DNA of 64,000 nt from RYN-230 sp963717125 (GCA_963717125.1 CAVQVG010000005.1:1-64000); one strand, 5' to 3'; numbered from the stretch's first letter, positions 9,457 through 18,490 are shown. Numbers and translations: made by a program. Notes: generated from the letters alone by a model not told the origin.

Positions 9457-11024
9457 GAAGCTCTTCTACCACGGGGGGCCGACCCCCCTGCACCCCCCGC
9501 CATTTCACCCCGTGCCGACGACCCACCGGAGCCCCCCGATCGCCGCTCCGCGCCGAGGCCGGCGAGGCAGGCCGAGACGAGAGGCAACCTGGCCCGGACC
9601 ACGAAACCGCCGCCGGGACGCGGCGCCGCGCTGAACTCGCCGCCGCACAGGCTGACCCGTTCCCGCATGCCGACGATGCCGTGCCCGGCCCGCTGCCCGC
9701 TGCCGATCGTGCCATGGCCGCCCGCCAGGGCGGCCATGACCGGGGTGCCGGTCACCGCCGCGGCACCGTTCACCCCCGCGGCACCGTTCACCGCCGCGGC
9801 GCTGTTCATCGCGGCAGCACGGGCCGGGGCCGCCGTGCCCACCGCGACCGGCTCGGCCGCGCCGTGGTCGGTGACCTCGAGAAGCAGGTCGCCGGGCCCG
9901 TAGTCGAGCCGTACCTGGCAGTGGTCCGCGCCGGAGTGCTTGACCACGTTGGTCAGCGCCTCCTGCACGATGCGGAACGCGGACAGGTCGAGCCCGGCGG
10001 GCAGCGCGCGGACGCTGCCGGTGCGCTCCACGGTCACCGTGACCCCGGCCCCGGCGGTGCGCTGCACCAGCCGGTCCAGGCTGGCCAGTCCCGGTGCGGG
10101 CGCGAGTGGCGCTTCAGGCCGGTACCGGTGGCCGCGGACTGGCCCGGCCGGGCCGTGCTGCGCAGCCTCGGCCGTGGCCGCCTCGGCGGTGGCGGCCGCG
10201 GCGGCTGCGGCGGTGACCGGCGCGTCCGCCGGCCGGGCCGGGTCACGGGGCGCCGTGTCTGGCTCCGGCTGGCGGAGCACGCACAGCAGCCGCTGCATCT
10301 CGCCCAGCGCCTCCCGGCTCACCGCCTGGATGGCGCCCAGCGCCGCGCGGGCCTCGGCCGGCTGGCTGTCGAACACGTACTCGCCGAACCCGGCCTGCAC
10401 GGTGACCACGGTCATGCTGTGCGCGACCACATCGTGCAGTTCCCGGGCGATGCGCAGCCGTTCCCTGGTGACCGCGTCGCTGGCCGCCCGGTCGCGCAGG
10501 TGCGCCAGGTAGGTGCGGCGCTGCTGGACCGCGGAGCCGACGGTCCAGACGATGACCAGCACCAGGGCCGCCCCCACCGGGTCGCCCGGGCCGGTCCCGG
10601 TGAGGTGCCAGATGATGCCCTGCACCACGAGCAGGGCCAGCGCGCCGGCCAGGCCGGCGACCGCCAGCGTGCGGCGGCAGGTGGTGGCGACCACGTAGAG
10701 CACCAGGCATAGCGGCAGGAGCGCGCTGCCGGTTAGCGGCGCCCTGGCGATCAGCAGCACCACGCAGCCGGCCAGCACGATGGCCAGCGCCCGGACCGGT
10801 GCCCGCCGCCTGATCGTGACGGGGAAGGCCAGGGCCAGGGCGATCAGCAGCACCAGCGGCCAGGCCGCCACGCGCAGGCCGACCCCGAACCCGGGATGCG
10901 GGCGGGCTGCGTGCGCCAGCACGCCGAAGATGATGACCGCGCACACGGCGGCGGCGGTCCAGTCCAGCACCGTCCAGAGGCGGCGGAGCCGCCGGAACGA
11001 CGGGGACACGGGTTCTGCGCTCAC
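9453..11024 (-). CDS. Sensor histidine kinase (HisKA_3 type)
   Basis: A 523-residue two-component sensor kinase. The N-terminal 150 residues contain about five membrane helices. The dimerisation/phosphoacceptor helix has ERLRIARELHDVVAHS (His is the phosphorylation site), and an HATPase_c domain follows with FRIVQEALTNVVKH and GHGIVGMRERV. An alanine-rich linker and an N-A-A-V-N-G type repeat interrupt the ATPase domain. The last ~38 residues are encoded by dispersed repeat copy B rather than by kinase sequence. The GTG at 11024 is the only plausible start. It heads the coupled operon that includes its response regulator and MoxR/DUF58, and is divergent from the ABC operon, its possible target. 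Confidence 0.88.
   Translation of the reverse strand: MSAEPVSPSFRRLRRLWTVLDWTAAAVCAVIIFGVLAHAARPHPGFGVGLRVAAWPLVLLIALALAFPVTIRRRAPVRALAIVLAGCVVLLIARAPLTGSALLPLCLVLYVVATTCRRTLAVAGLAGALALLVVQGIIWHLTGTGPGDPVGAALVLVIVWTVGSAVQQRRTYLAHLRDRAASDAVTRERLRIARELHDVVAHSMTVVTVQAGFGEYVFDSQPAEARAALGAIQAVSREALGEMQRLLCVLRQPEPDTAPRDPARPADAPVTAAAAAAATAEAATAEAAQHGPAGPVRGHRYRPEAPLAPAPGLASLDRLVQRTAGAGVTVTVERTGSVRALPAGLDLSAFRIVQEALTNVVKHSGADHCQVRLDYGPGDLLLEVTDHGAAEPVAVGTAAPARAAAMNSAAAVNGAAGVNGAAAVTGTPVMAALAGGHGTIGSGQRAGHGIVGMRERVSLCGGEFSAAPRPGGGFVVRARLPLVSACLAGLGAERRSGGSGGSSARGEMAGGAGGSAPRGRRAS
9469..9575 (+). repeat. Dispersed GC-rich repeat, copy B
   Basis: Same orientation as copy A and 820 bp away. Its right half (9517-9573) matches 24792-24848 at about 52 of 57 positions. 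It encodes the extra C-terminal tail of the histidine kinase. Confidence 0.78.
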
Positions 11025-11231
11025 CTGCCCACCGTAACGCCGCAGGCAAGCCCCGGACGTCCGCCCACGGTCGTACGCTGCCGGGCTGACGTCCGGGCCG
11101 GCACCTGGCTGATAGCGCCGCGGGCGGAGCCGGAAAGCCCGTCCTGAGGATGATGACGCGGCGGCCGGCCGGCCGGCATGCTTGGAGCCGCACTGCGACG
11201 CCGCACTGCCATACCGAGGTCGGGAGACACC

Positions 11232-12203
11232 GTGACCGCTCAACTGCCGCTGCGCGCCGGGCCGCCCGGCGCGCCGGGCCCCAGCCCGGGGGCTGCCGCG
11301 GCTGTCATCGAGACGACGGCGCTGAGCAAGCGCTACCCAGGCGCGGTGACAGCGCTGGACGGGCTGACCGTCCGGGTGGAGCCCGGCATCACCGGGCTGG
11401 TCGGCGCCAACGGAGCGGGCAAGTCCACGCTCATCAAGATCCTGCTCGGCCTGCTGCCGGCCAGCAGCGGGCAGGCGGCCGTGCTGGGCCTGGACTGCGC
11501 CCGCCAGGCGCAGCAGATCAGGACGCTCACCGGGTACATGCCGGAGCACGACTGCCTGCCGCCGGACGTCACCGCCACCGAGTTCGTCACCCACCTGGGC
11601 CGGATGTCTGGGCTGCCGCCGACCGCCGCCAAGGAGCGGGCCGCCGAATCGCTCCGGCACGTCGGCTTGTACGAGGAGCGGTACCGGCAGATCGGCACCT
11701 ATTCCACCGGCATGAAACAGCGGGCGAAGCTGGCCCAGGCGCTCGTCGGGGATCCGCGGCTGATGCTGCTCGACGAGCCGACCAACGGACTCGACCCGGC
11801 GGGCCGGGCCGCGATGCTGGACCTGGTGGCCCGGATCGGGTCCGAGTTCGGCATCTCCATGCTGGTGTCCTCGCACCTGCTCGGGGAGGTCGAGCAGATC
11901 TGCGACCAGCTGGTGGTCATCGACGAGGGCCGGCTGCTCCGCGCCGACTCGATGACGAGCTTCACCCAGGTCAGCCAAGTGCTGCTGGTCGAGGTGGACG
12001 AGGGCATCGCGGAGCTGGCCGCCGAGCTGGCCGCGCGCGGCCTGCGGCCGCGGCAGGAGGAGCGCGCCCTGCTGGTGCAGATCGCCTCGGCCGCCACCTA
12101 CGACGAGGTCCGCGACACGGTCGCGGACCTCGGGCTGCCGTTGCACCGGCTGGAGCAGCGGCGGCGGCGGGTGGAAGAACTGTTCCGGGAGGAGACGGTA
12201 TGA
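11232..12203 (+). CDS. ABC transporter ATP-binding protein
   Basis: A 323-residue ABC-2 type exporter ATPase, cytoplasmic. Walker A is GANGAGKST, the signature loop is STGMKQR, Walker B is LMLLDEPTNGLD, and the H-loop is in VSSHLL. A ~70-residue C-terminal domain follows (QVLLVEVDEGIAELAAELAARG), usual for this subfamily. I chose the GTG at 11232 because GGGAG lies five bases upstream; a longer frame from 11178 lacks a ribosome site. It is the first gene of a four-gene operon and overlaps the next by ATGA. The substrate is unknown; drug or lipid export is the common role. Confidence 0.9.
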   Translation: MTAQLPLRAGPPGAPGPSPGAAAAVIETTALSKRYPGAVTALDGLTVRVEPGITGLVGANGAGKSTLIKILLGLLPASSGQAAVLGLDCARQAQQIRTLTGYMPEHDCLPPDVTATEFVTHLGRMSGLPPTAAKERAAESLRHVGLYEERYRQIGTYSTGMKQRAKLAQALVGDPRLMLLDEPTNGLDPAGRAAMLDLVARIGSEFGISMLVSSHLLGEVEQICDQLVVIDEGRLLRADSMTSFTQVSQVLLVEVDEGIAELAAELAARGLRPRQEERALLVQIASAATYDEVRDTVADLGLPLHRLEQRRRRVEELFREETV

Positions 12204-13126
12204 CCGCGGAGAACGGCGCGCTGGCCGGGCCCAGCGGGGTCATCCACGACATCGGCTACCGGCGCTACACCGGGCCGCGGCTGGGCCGCTCGGGCATCGT
12301 CCGCGCCCTGGTCTGGTACAGCCTGCGGTCCTCGGTCGGCATCGGCCGGGGTGCCAAGGCCAAGATCATCCCGGTCATCGCGTTCGCGGTGATGTGCCTG
12401 CCCGCGGTGGCCAACGCGGTGGCGGTGGCCCAGGGCGGCCACCGGGTGGTGCCCTACGACACCTACATCTTCCAGCTCCGCGTGCTGATAATGATCATCT
12501 TCGTCGCGGCGCAAGCCCCCGAGCTGGTCTCCCGGGACCTGCGCAGCCACGTGCTGCCGCTGTACTTCTGCCGGCCGCTGCGCCGGCTCGACTACCCGCT
12601 GGCCAAGCTGACCGCGTTCATCCTGGCCTGCCTGGCGCTGATCGAGATCCCGCTGCTGCTGCTCTACCTGGGCACGATCGCGCAAGCGGGCGGCCCCGGC
12701 GCCATCTGGGACCAGACCCGGGCGCTGATCCCGGGCCTGCTCATCGGGCTGCTATGGGCGGTGCTGCTGGCCTCGATCGGGCTGGCGCTGGCCTCACTCA
12801 GCGGGCGGCGGGCGTACGCCACCGGGTCCATCGCCATCTATTTCTTCCTCACCTGGATACTGGCCGGCCTGCTCGACTCGGTCAGTGGCGGTCGCGGACC
12901 CGTGACCGGGGGACTCGGCCCAGCCACCGCGGGGGCGCGGCTGTCTGGCCTGGTCAGCCCGTTCACCACGCTGGACGGGGTGCGCCGGTGGCTGGGCGGC
13001 ACGTCGCGCGGGCCGATCCCACCGCCGGGCGGCTACGGCCCGCTATACGGGGTGATGTTCCTGCTCCTGCTCGCGGCCGCGCTCGGCGTGCTGGCCGCCC
13101 GGTACCGGAAGGCAGACCTCACGTGA
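12200..13126 (+). CDS. ABC-2 type permease
   Basis: A 308-residue integral membrane protein with about six helices (for example VLIMIIFVAAQAPELVSRDL, LTAFILACLALIEIPLLLLYL, GLLIGLLWAVLLASIGLALASL). It is the permease partner of the upstream ATPase. The ATG overlaps the ATPase stop by four bases and its own TGA overlaps the GTG of the next ATPase, so all three are translationally coupled. The conserved VSRDLRS motif after helix 2 is typical of ABC-2 permeases. No substrate can be read from the sequence. Confidence 0.85.
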   Translation: MTAENGALAGPSGVIHDIGYRRYTGPRLGRSGIVRALVWYSLRSSVGIGRGAKAKIIPVIAFAVMCLPAVANAVAVAQGGHRVVPYDTYIFQLRVLIMIIFVAAQAPELVSRDLRSHVLPLYFCRPLRRLDYPLAKLTAFILACLALIEIPLLLLYLGTIAQAGGPGAIWDQTRALIPGLLIGLLWAVLLASIGLALASLSGRRAYATGSIAIYFFLTWILAGLLDSVSGGRGPVTGGLGPATAGARLSGLVSPFTTLDGVRRWLGGTSRGPIPPPGGYGPLYGVMFLLLLAAALGVLAARYRKADLT

Positions 13127-14034
13127 GCACGATCGAGCTGCGGAACGTGTCCCGCTGGTACGGCAACGTGGTGGCGATCAACGACATCACGATGACCGTC
13201 GGCCCGGGGGTCACCGGGCTGCTCGGCCCGAACGGAGCCGGCAAGTCCACCCTGCTGCACCTGATCTCCGGCTTTCTGGAGCCGTCCCGCGGCGAGCTGA
13301 CCGTCGGCGGCGCGCCCAGCTGGCGGAACCCGGACATCTACCGCCAGCTGGGCCTGGTCCCCGAGCGGCCCTCGGTGTACGGCTTCCTGACCGGGCAGGA
13401 GTTCGTCCGGGCCACCGCGCGGCTGCACAAGCTGCCCGACCCGGACCGGGCCGCGGACCGGGCCATCGGCATCGTGGAGATGGCCGACGCGCAGCACCGG
13501 AAGATATCCACCTACTCCAAGGGCATGCGGCAGCGGATCAAGGTGGCCGCCGCGCTGGTGCACGATCCCGAGATGCTGCTGCTCGACGAGCCGTTCAACG
13601 GGATGGACCCGCGGCAGCGGCTGCACATGATGGACCTGCTCGAGACGCTCGGCGACGAGGGCCGGACCATCCTGTTCAGCTCGCACATCCTGGAGGAAGT
13701 GGAGCGGCTGTCCGGCACCATCCAGGTGATCGTGGCCGGCCGGCTGGCCGCGTCCGGTGACTTCCGGGCCATCCGGCGGCTGATGACCAGCCGGCCACAC
13801 GTGTTCCTGCTGCACACCTCCGACGACCGGCGGATCGGCTCGGCGCTGATCGGCAGCCCGGCGGTGACCGGGGTCGAGATGACCGGCCGCGGACTGCAGG
13901 TCAAGGCGTCCGACTACGGCGCGTTCAGCCGCCAGATCTCCGGGCTGACCCGGGAGCAGGGCGTGCAGCTCCGCGCCCTGCTGCCCGAGGACGAGTCGCT
14001 GGAGAGCGTCTTCGCCTACCTCGTCGAATCCTGA
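13123..14034 (+). CDS. ABC transporter ATP-binding protein
   Basis: A 303-residue second ATPase of the exporter operon. It has Walker A GPNGAGKST, signature YSKGMRQRIKVAAAL, Walker B MLLLDEPFNGMD, and SSHILEEVE with the H-loop histidine. The C-terminus ends in LESVFAYLV, typical of this ATPase class. The GTG start overlaps the permease stop (GTGA). The presence of two ATPase/permease pairs suggests either a heteromeric exporter or two exporters under one promoter. Confidence 0.9.
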   Translation: MSTIELRNVSRWYGNVVAINDITMTVGPGVTGLLGPNGAGKSTLLHLISGFLEPSRGELTVGGAPSWRNPDIYRQLGLVPERPSVYGFLTGQEFVRATARLHKLPDPDRAADRAIGIVEMADAQHRKISTYSKGMRQRIKVAAALVHDPEMLLLDEPFNGMDPRQRLHMMDLLETLGDEGRTILFSSHILEEVERLSGTIQVIVAGRLAASGDFRAIRRLMTSRPHVFLLHTSDDRRIGSALIGSPAVTGVEMTGRGLQVKASDYGAFSRQISGLTREQGVQLRALLPEDESLESVFAYLVES

Positions 14035-14048
14035 AAGGACCAGCTGAC

Positions 14049-14780
14049 GTGTTCTCCAGTCAGGCCGGCACGGTCGCCTCGATCACGCTGCGGGCGACCA
14101 TGGGCCGCAAGCGTGCCTTCCTGTTCGCCCTCCCGTCGGTGGTGCTGGTGCTGGTCACCGCGCTGCTCAAGATCGCGCACCCGGCCGCGCCGAACTGGCC
14201 CAGCGCCATCCTCGGCGCCTTCGGGTTCGCGGTGGTGCTGCCGCTCACCGCGCTGATCATCGGCACCAGCGTGCTCGGCGCTGAGATCGACGACGGCAGC
14301 GTGGTGCACCTGCTGGCCACGCCGGTCCGCCGGTCCACGGTGATCCTGAGCAAGTTCGCCGTCGGCACCGTGCTGACCATGATCTTCGTAGCCGTGCCCG
14401 AGCTCATCGCGGCGGTGATCGCCACCGGCGGGCTGACCCGGCTGGCCGAGGGGCTGTTCGTCGGCGCGCTGGCCGGCTCGGTGATCTACAACGCGGTGTT
14501 CGTGATGATCTCCGTGCTGACCACCCGGGCCATCGCCGTGGGCCTGCTCTACCTGCTGATCTGGGAGTCGCTGCTGGGCAACTTCGTGAGCGGCGCCCGG
14601 ATCCTGTCCGTCGAGCAGTACTCGCTGGGCATCGCGAACTCGATCGCGTCGGACAGCAACCTGAACGCGCACCTCGGCGTGGTCACCGCCGTGGTCATGG
14701 GTGCCATCGTCACGGTCGGCGCGCTGGCCCTGGCCGTCCGCCGGCTGGCCGCCTACTCACTCAAGGGCGACGCCGTCTGA
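14049..14780 (+). CDS. ABC-2 type permease
   Basis: A 243-residue membrane protein with six predicted helices (such as FLFALPSVVLVLVTALLKIA and LGVVTAVVMGAIVTVGALALAV) and the ABC-2 permease motif EIDDGSVVHLLATPVRR between helices 2 and 3. The GTG at 14049 is preceded by AAAGGA. It lies 14 bases after the second ATPase, so it belongs to the same operon and is the likely partner of that ATPase. Confidence 0.87.
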   Translation: MFSSQAGTVASITLRATMGRKRAFLFALPSVVLVLVTALLKIAHPAAPNWPSAILGAFGFAVVLPLTALIIGTSVLGAEIDDGSVVHLLATPVRRSTVILSKFAVGTVLTMIFVAVPELIAAVIATGGLTRLAEGLFVGALAGSVIYNAVFVMISVLTTRAIAVGLLYLLIWESLLGNFVSGARILSVEQYSLGIANSIASDSNLNAHLGVVTAVVMGAIVTVGALALAVRRLAAYSLKGDAV

Positions 14781-14800
14781 CCAGCACGCTGGACGCGGAG

Positions 14801-15376
14801 CTAGCCGCGGCCGGCTTTGGCCGCCGCCTTGAGTTGCTGCTTGTAGGCGCGGACCTCGGCCAGCGAGTCGTCGTCGGTGATGTCCGCGACCGAAATCCGG
14901 GAGCCGCTGCGGCCGAACTGGCCGGCGGCTTCCCGCCAGCCGGGCGGCCGCACGCCGAGCTGCTTGCCCAGCAGCGCGGCGAAGATCTGCGCTTTGGCCG
15001 GGCCGAAGCCGGGCAGCTCGGCGATCCGCCGGACCAGTTCCGTGCCGGTGCCGGCACCCTGCCACACCTGCGCCGCGTCCCCGCCGTACTTATCGACGAC
15101 GAGCCGGGCCAGGTCCTGCGTCCGGGCCGCCATGGCCTTGGGGTAGCGGTGCAAGGCCGGCCGCTCGCTGAACACGGCGGCCAGCGCGTCCGGCTGGTAC
15201 CCGGCCAGCTCCGCCGCGGTTGGCTCATGGCCCAGCCTGCGCACCAGATCGCGCGGCCCGCTGAACGCCTTCTCCAGCGGCACCTGCTGGTCCAGCAGCA
15301 TGCCGATGAGCAGCGCCAGCGGATCGCGGGACAGCAGCTCATTGGCGTCCTGGTCGATGGGCAGCGAAATGCTCAT
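14801..15376 (-). CDS. HhH-GPD base-excision repair protein
   Basis: A 191-residue protein of the helix-hairpin-helix GPD superfamily of DNA glycosylases. The hairpin motif LPGFGPAKAQIFAALLGKQLG sits near residues 117-138. No four-cysteine iron-sulfur cluster is present, which separates it from Nth/MutY. It is like short actinobacterial proteins annotated as HhH-GPD-type base excision repair proteins. Residues before the hairpin (PLALLIGMLLDQQVPLEKAF) match the family N-terminal helix. A catalytic aspartate is plausibly in SVADITDDD. It is convergent with the ABC operon. The substrate lesion is unknown. Confidence 0.85.
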   Translation of the reverse strand: MSISLPIDQDANELLSRDPLALLIGMLLDQQVPLEKAFSGPRDLVRRLGHEPTAAELAGYQPDALAAVFSERPALHRYPKAMAARTQDLARLVVDKYGGDAAQVWQGAGTGTELVRRIAELPGFGPAKAQIFAALLGKQLGVRPPGWREAAGQFGRSGSRISVADITDDDSLAEVRAYKQQLKAAAKAGRG

Positions 15377-15659
15377 GGCTCCTCCTGATCACTGCGGCCA
15401 TCCTGGCCGGCCAGCGCCGGGCCCGCGACCCGGGGGGCCGGGCCGGTGCCGGGTGTGGCCTGTGCCGCCAGGCAGCTAGCCTGGGATCGCGGTAAGCGCC
15501 GGCCAAGCTGGACGCCACCTGGTAACCAGGGCAGAACCAGCCGGCCGCGGAACTACCTGCGGGCCGGCCAGCGTTCTACATGGCAGGCACGGATGTGGTG
15601 CGGCTGGCTCAGCACGAGCCGCCCGGAAAGCGCAACGGTGCCGCCCTAGGAGGCAGAAG

Positions 15660-15848
15660 TTGTCCGGTCGGATGAAGCTCGCGATCGCCGGGATCGTGCT
15701 CGGCCTTATCTTGTTCATCGTCAGCCCGTGGCTGGCCATCGCGGTGATCGTGCTGGCGATCGGGATCCCGGTCGGCATGTACCTGGCGCTCGACCCGTCA
15801 CAGCGACGCCGTATCAACCGGATCCGCCGCCGCCAGATCGGCGACTGA
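15660..15848 (+). CDS. Small two-helix membrane protein
   Basis: A 62-residue protein with two hydrophobic helices (LAIAGIVLGLILFIVSPWLA and IAVIVLAIGIPVGMYLAL) and a basic tail rich in arginine (SQRRRINRIRRRQIGD). The start is probably the TTG at 15660 because a perfect AGGAGG lies six bases upstream; the ATG at 15672 is the alternative. Small membrane proteins like this are common in actinobacteria and have no known role. Confidence 0.65.
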   Translation: MSGRMKLAIAGIVLGLILFIVSPWLAIAVIVLAIGIPVGMYLALDPSQRRRINRIRRRQIGD

Positions 15849-15887
15849 CGTCCGGGGACCCCGGACGGCCCGGCCCGCTGGCCGCGG

Positions 15888-17117
15888 TCAGCTCAGGTAC
15901 CCGGGATAGAGGAGGGCCAGCTGCCGCGGGTAGCCGGCGATGAGCCGGAGCTCATCGTCGGTCAGCGGCCGGCTGGTGGCCGACGCGCACAGCTGGACCA
16001 GGGCGAACACCAGGTCCTCGTCGGCGGTGGCGACCTCGATGCCGACCGAGTCCAGCACGTGCCGGAAGCCCGCCTTGCCCCCGTACTCCCCGGTCAGCAC
16101 CACGCGGCCGGCCTGCGCGGACCAGTCAGCCGGGAACAGGCCGAGGGTGTCGTCGTCATACAGTTCGTAGTTGTTCCGGTCCTTCAGCGCGCCGTCGGCG
16201 TGGATGCCGGACTCGTGCGCGAACGCGTTCCGCCCGACGCCGGGCTGGTTCGGCGGCAGCGGCTGGCCGAACGCGTAACTGGCCCACAGCCCGAACCGGC
16301 GCGCCCAGGACAGGTCGAGCGGGTCGCCGATAGTGGCCTTCCCGGCCAGCCCGAAGCCGTGCCGCAGCGCGAGGATGCAGGACAGCAGGTCCGCGTTGCC
16401 GGCCCGCTCGCCGATCCCGTTGATGCAGGTGTTGACCCAGGCATCCTGGCCCGCGTCCAGGTCGCCGAGCGCGCCGGACACCGAGTTGGCCACGGCCATG
16501 CCGAGGTCGTTGTGGCAGTGCGTCTCGACCGGGATGCGCACCGCGGCGGCCAGCTTGGCGAAACGCTCACGGATCCGCTCCGGGGTGTCGCCGCCGATCG
16601 TGTCGCAATAGCGCACCCGGTCCGCGCCGGCCTCCCGGGCGGCCGTGGCGAACTCCAGCAGGAACCCGTCGTCGGTCCGTGACCCGTCCTCGGCGTTCAC
16701 CCCGATGGTCTGCGCGCCGCCGTCCCGCGCGGCCCGCACCGCCGCGGTCATCTCGCGGATGATCGACGCCCGGTCCAGCTTGCCGCGGAACTTGTGCGCG
16801 ATCATCTGGTCCGAGGTGGAGATGGACAGGTTGTAGTGCCGCAGGCCGAGCGGCACCGCGGCCTCGACATCGCCGGGTACCGCCCGGCACCAGCCGGACA
16901 GCCGCAGCGTGCCGAACGCCCCTGCCTCGGCCAGGGCCACGTTGGCCCGGATGTAGGGCACCTCGTGGAACAGGAACGGGAAGCCCAGCTCGGACTGGGC
17001 CACGCCCAGTCTGCCCAGGTAGAAGTTGACCATCGTCTTGCCGAACTTGGACAGCCCGGTACGGGCGGTCTGGACGCCGTCGCGGTTGGTCACGTCGAGG
17101 AAGTGAATGGCTGGCAT
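15888..17117 (-). CDS. Homocitrate/isopropylmalate synthase-like protein
   Basis: A 409-residue member of the LeuA/NifV alpha-isopropylmalate and homocitrate synthase family (acetyl-CoA condensation with a 2-oxoacid in a TIM barrel). It has the N-terminal RDGVQT motif, the metal site HCHNDLGMA, the glycine-rich NGIGERAGNADL loop and HESGIHADG. It lacks the long LeuA regulatory domain, so it is closer to homocitrate synthase in length. The 2-oxoacid substrate cannot be told. No clear ribosome site helps; in-frame GTGs at 17123 and 17126 are alternatives to the ATG at 17117. It is divergent from the HTH-citrate synthase gene, and a perfect inverted repeat lies between them. Confidence 0.85.
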   Translation of the reverse strand: MPAIHFLDVTNRDGVQTARTGLSKFGKTMVNFYLGRLGVAQSELGFPFLFHEVPYIRANVALAEAGAFGTLRLSGWCRAVPGDVEAAVPLGLRHYNLSISTSDQMIAHKFRGKLDRASIIREMTAAVRAARDGGAQTIGVNAEDGSRTDDGFLLEFATAAREAGADRVRYCDTIGGDTPERIRERFAKLAAAVRIPVETHCHNDLGMAVANSVSGALGDLDAGQDAWVNTCINGIGERAGNADLLSCILALRHGFGLAGKATIGDPLDLSWARRFGLWASYAFGQPLPPNQPGVGRNAFAHESGIHADGALKDRNNYELYDDDTLGLFPADWSAQAGRVVLTGEYGGKAGFRHVLDSVGIEVATADEDLVFALVQLCASATSRPLTDDELRLIAGYPRQLALLYPGYLS

Positions 17118-17153
17118 GAGCACCACGATGACAGCTACTGTCCACTCTCATCA

Positions 17154-17173
17154 ACATTGATTAAAATCAATGT
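17154..17173. promoter_or_regulatory. Perfect inverted repeat, candidate operator
   Basis: Two 8-bp arms, ACATTGAT and ATCAATGT, are separated by TAAA. This is an AT-rich patch in a very GC-rich chromosome, placed in the short gap between two divergent genes. It is a likely transcription-factor site; the HTH domain of the neighbouring citrate synthase fusion is a candidate binder. Confidence 0.6.
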
Positions 17174-17210
17174 ATGTAGCATGCTTCGGCTGATGGACAG
17201 GGGAGTGACG

Positions 17211-18437
17211 GTGACGGAGTGGATCAACGCGGCCGAGGCGGCCCGCCAGCTCGGCGTCAAGCAGGCCACGCTGTACTCCTATGTCAGCCGGGGCGTGCTC
17301 ACCCGGCGCCGCGGCACCGGCGGCAAGATCAGCCTGTTCGACGCGGCCGAGGTCGGTGAGCTGGCCCGGCGCGGCCGGCCACGCCGGCCACCCGGCCTGA
17401 CCGGGCTGGTCATCGAGTCCGGGCTGACCGAGATCGGCGAGGACACGCTGCGGTTCCGCGGCCTCGACGCACTGGACCTGGCCCAGGACCGGGCGTTCGA
17501 GGAGGTGTCCGCGCTGCTGTGGACCGGGTCACTGGCCACCGGCAGCGCGGCCGGGGCGTGGCGGGCCACGCCGGAAGCGGTCCAGGCGGGCGCCGCGGCG
17601 CAGGCCGCGCTGCCGGCGGGCACGCTCCCGCTGGAACGGCTCCAGGTCATCGTGCCCGCGCTGGCCGCGGCCGATCCGCTGCGGCTGCACCTCGATCCGC
17701 CCGCGGTGATCGCGGCCGGGCAGGCCATCGTCGGCGGCATGGTGGACTGCCTGCCCACCGCGGCCGGGGACGGGCCGGCCGACCCGGGCGGCCGGATCGC
17801 CGGCCGGCTGTGGCACAAGCTCTGCCCGGACCCCGACCCGGCGCCGGCCGCGCTGCTCGACGCGCTGCGCGCCGCGCTGGTGCTGCTGGCCGATCATGAG
17901 CTGGCCGCGTCCACGCTGGCCGCGCGGGTCGCCGCCTCGGTGCGGGCCGACCCCTACGCCGTGGTCGCCACCGGGCTCGGCGCGCTCGGCGGCGCCCTGC
18001 ACGGCGGCGCCTCGCTGGGGGCCGAAACCATGCTGGCCGCCGCCCGCGACCCGGCGGGCGCCCCGCGGGTGGTCGGTGACCTGCTGCGCCGGGGCGAGCG
18101 GGTGCCCGGGTTCGGGCACTTCGTGTACCAGGCCGGCGACCCGCGCGCCGGGCTGCTGCTGGCGCTGGTCAGGCGGGCCGTCCCGGCCTCACCCCGGCTG
18201 GCGGTGGCCGACGCCGTGCTGGCCGAGACGCACCGGCGGGCGCTGCCCGAGCCGAACATCGACTTCGCCCTGGCCGTGCTGGCCAGCTGCGCCGGGATGA
18301 TCACCGGGGCAGGTGAGGCGGTCTTCGCCATCGCCCGCACGGCAGGCTGGCTCGCGCACGGCCTGGAGGAGTACGCCGCGCGCACCCCGCTGCGCCCGCG
18401 CGCTGTCTACACCGGCCCGCCGGCCGCCAGCCGGTGA
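17211..18437 (+). CDS. Citrate synthase with N-terminal HTH domain
   Basis: A 408-residue fusion. Residues 5-50 are a MerR/excisionase-like helix-turn-helix (INAAEAARQLGVKQATLYSY, then a basic wing). The rest is a citrate synthase fold with catalytic His229 (ADHELAAS), His264 (GALHGGAS), His303 (GFGHFVY) and Asp351 (PNIDF), and the DPRA arginine. The usual GHRVY reads GHFVY here. The GTG at 17211 has AGGGGAG five bases upstream; an ATG at 17181 would add ten residues. Such head-fused citrate synthases are known in actinobacteria; their regulatory role is not established. It lies opposite the homocitrate-synthase-like gene. Confidence 0.85.
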   Translation: MTEWINAAEAARQLGVKQATLYSYVSRGVLTRRRGTGGKISLFDAAEVGELARRGRPRRPPGLTGLVIESGLTEIGEDTLRFRGLDALDLAQDRAFEEVSALLWTGSLATGSAAGAWRATPEAVQAGAAAQAALPAGTLPLERLQVIVPALAAADPLRLHLDPPAVIAAGQAIVGGMVDCLPTAAGDGPADPGGRIAGRLWHKLCPDPDPAPAALLDALRAALVLLADHELAASTLAARVAASVRADPYAVVATGLGALGGALHGGASLGAETMLAAARDPAGAPRVVGDLLRRGERVPGFGHFVYQAGDPRAGLLLALVRRAVPASPRLAVADAVLAETHRRALPEPNIDFALAVLASCAGMITGAGEAVFAIARTAGWLAHGLEEYAARTPLRPRAVYTGPPAASR

Positions 18438-18490
18438 CCGGGGCGCCGCCCGCGACCGCGTTCGGCGCCCGGCGTGCCAGGATCGGGGGC

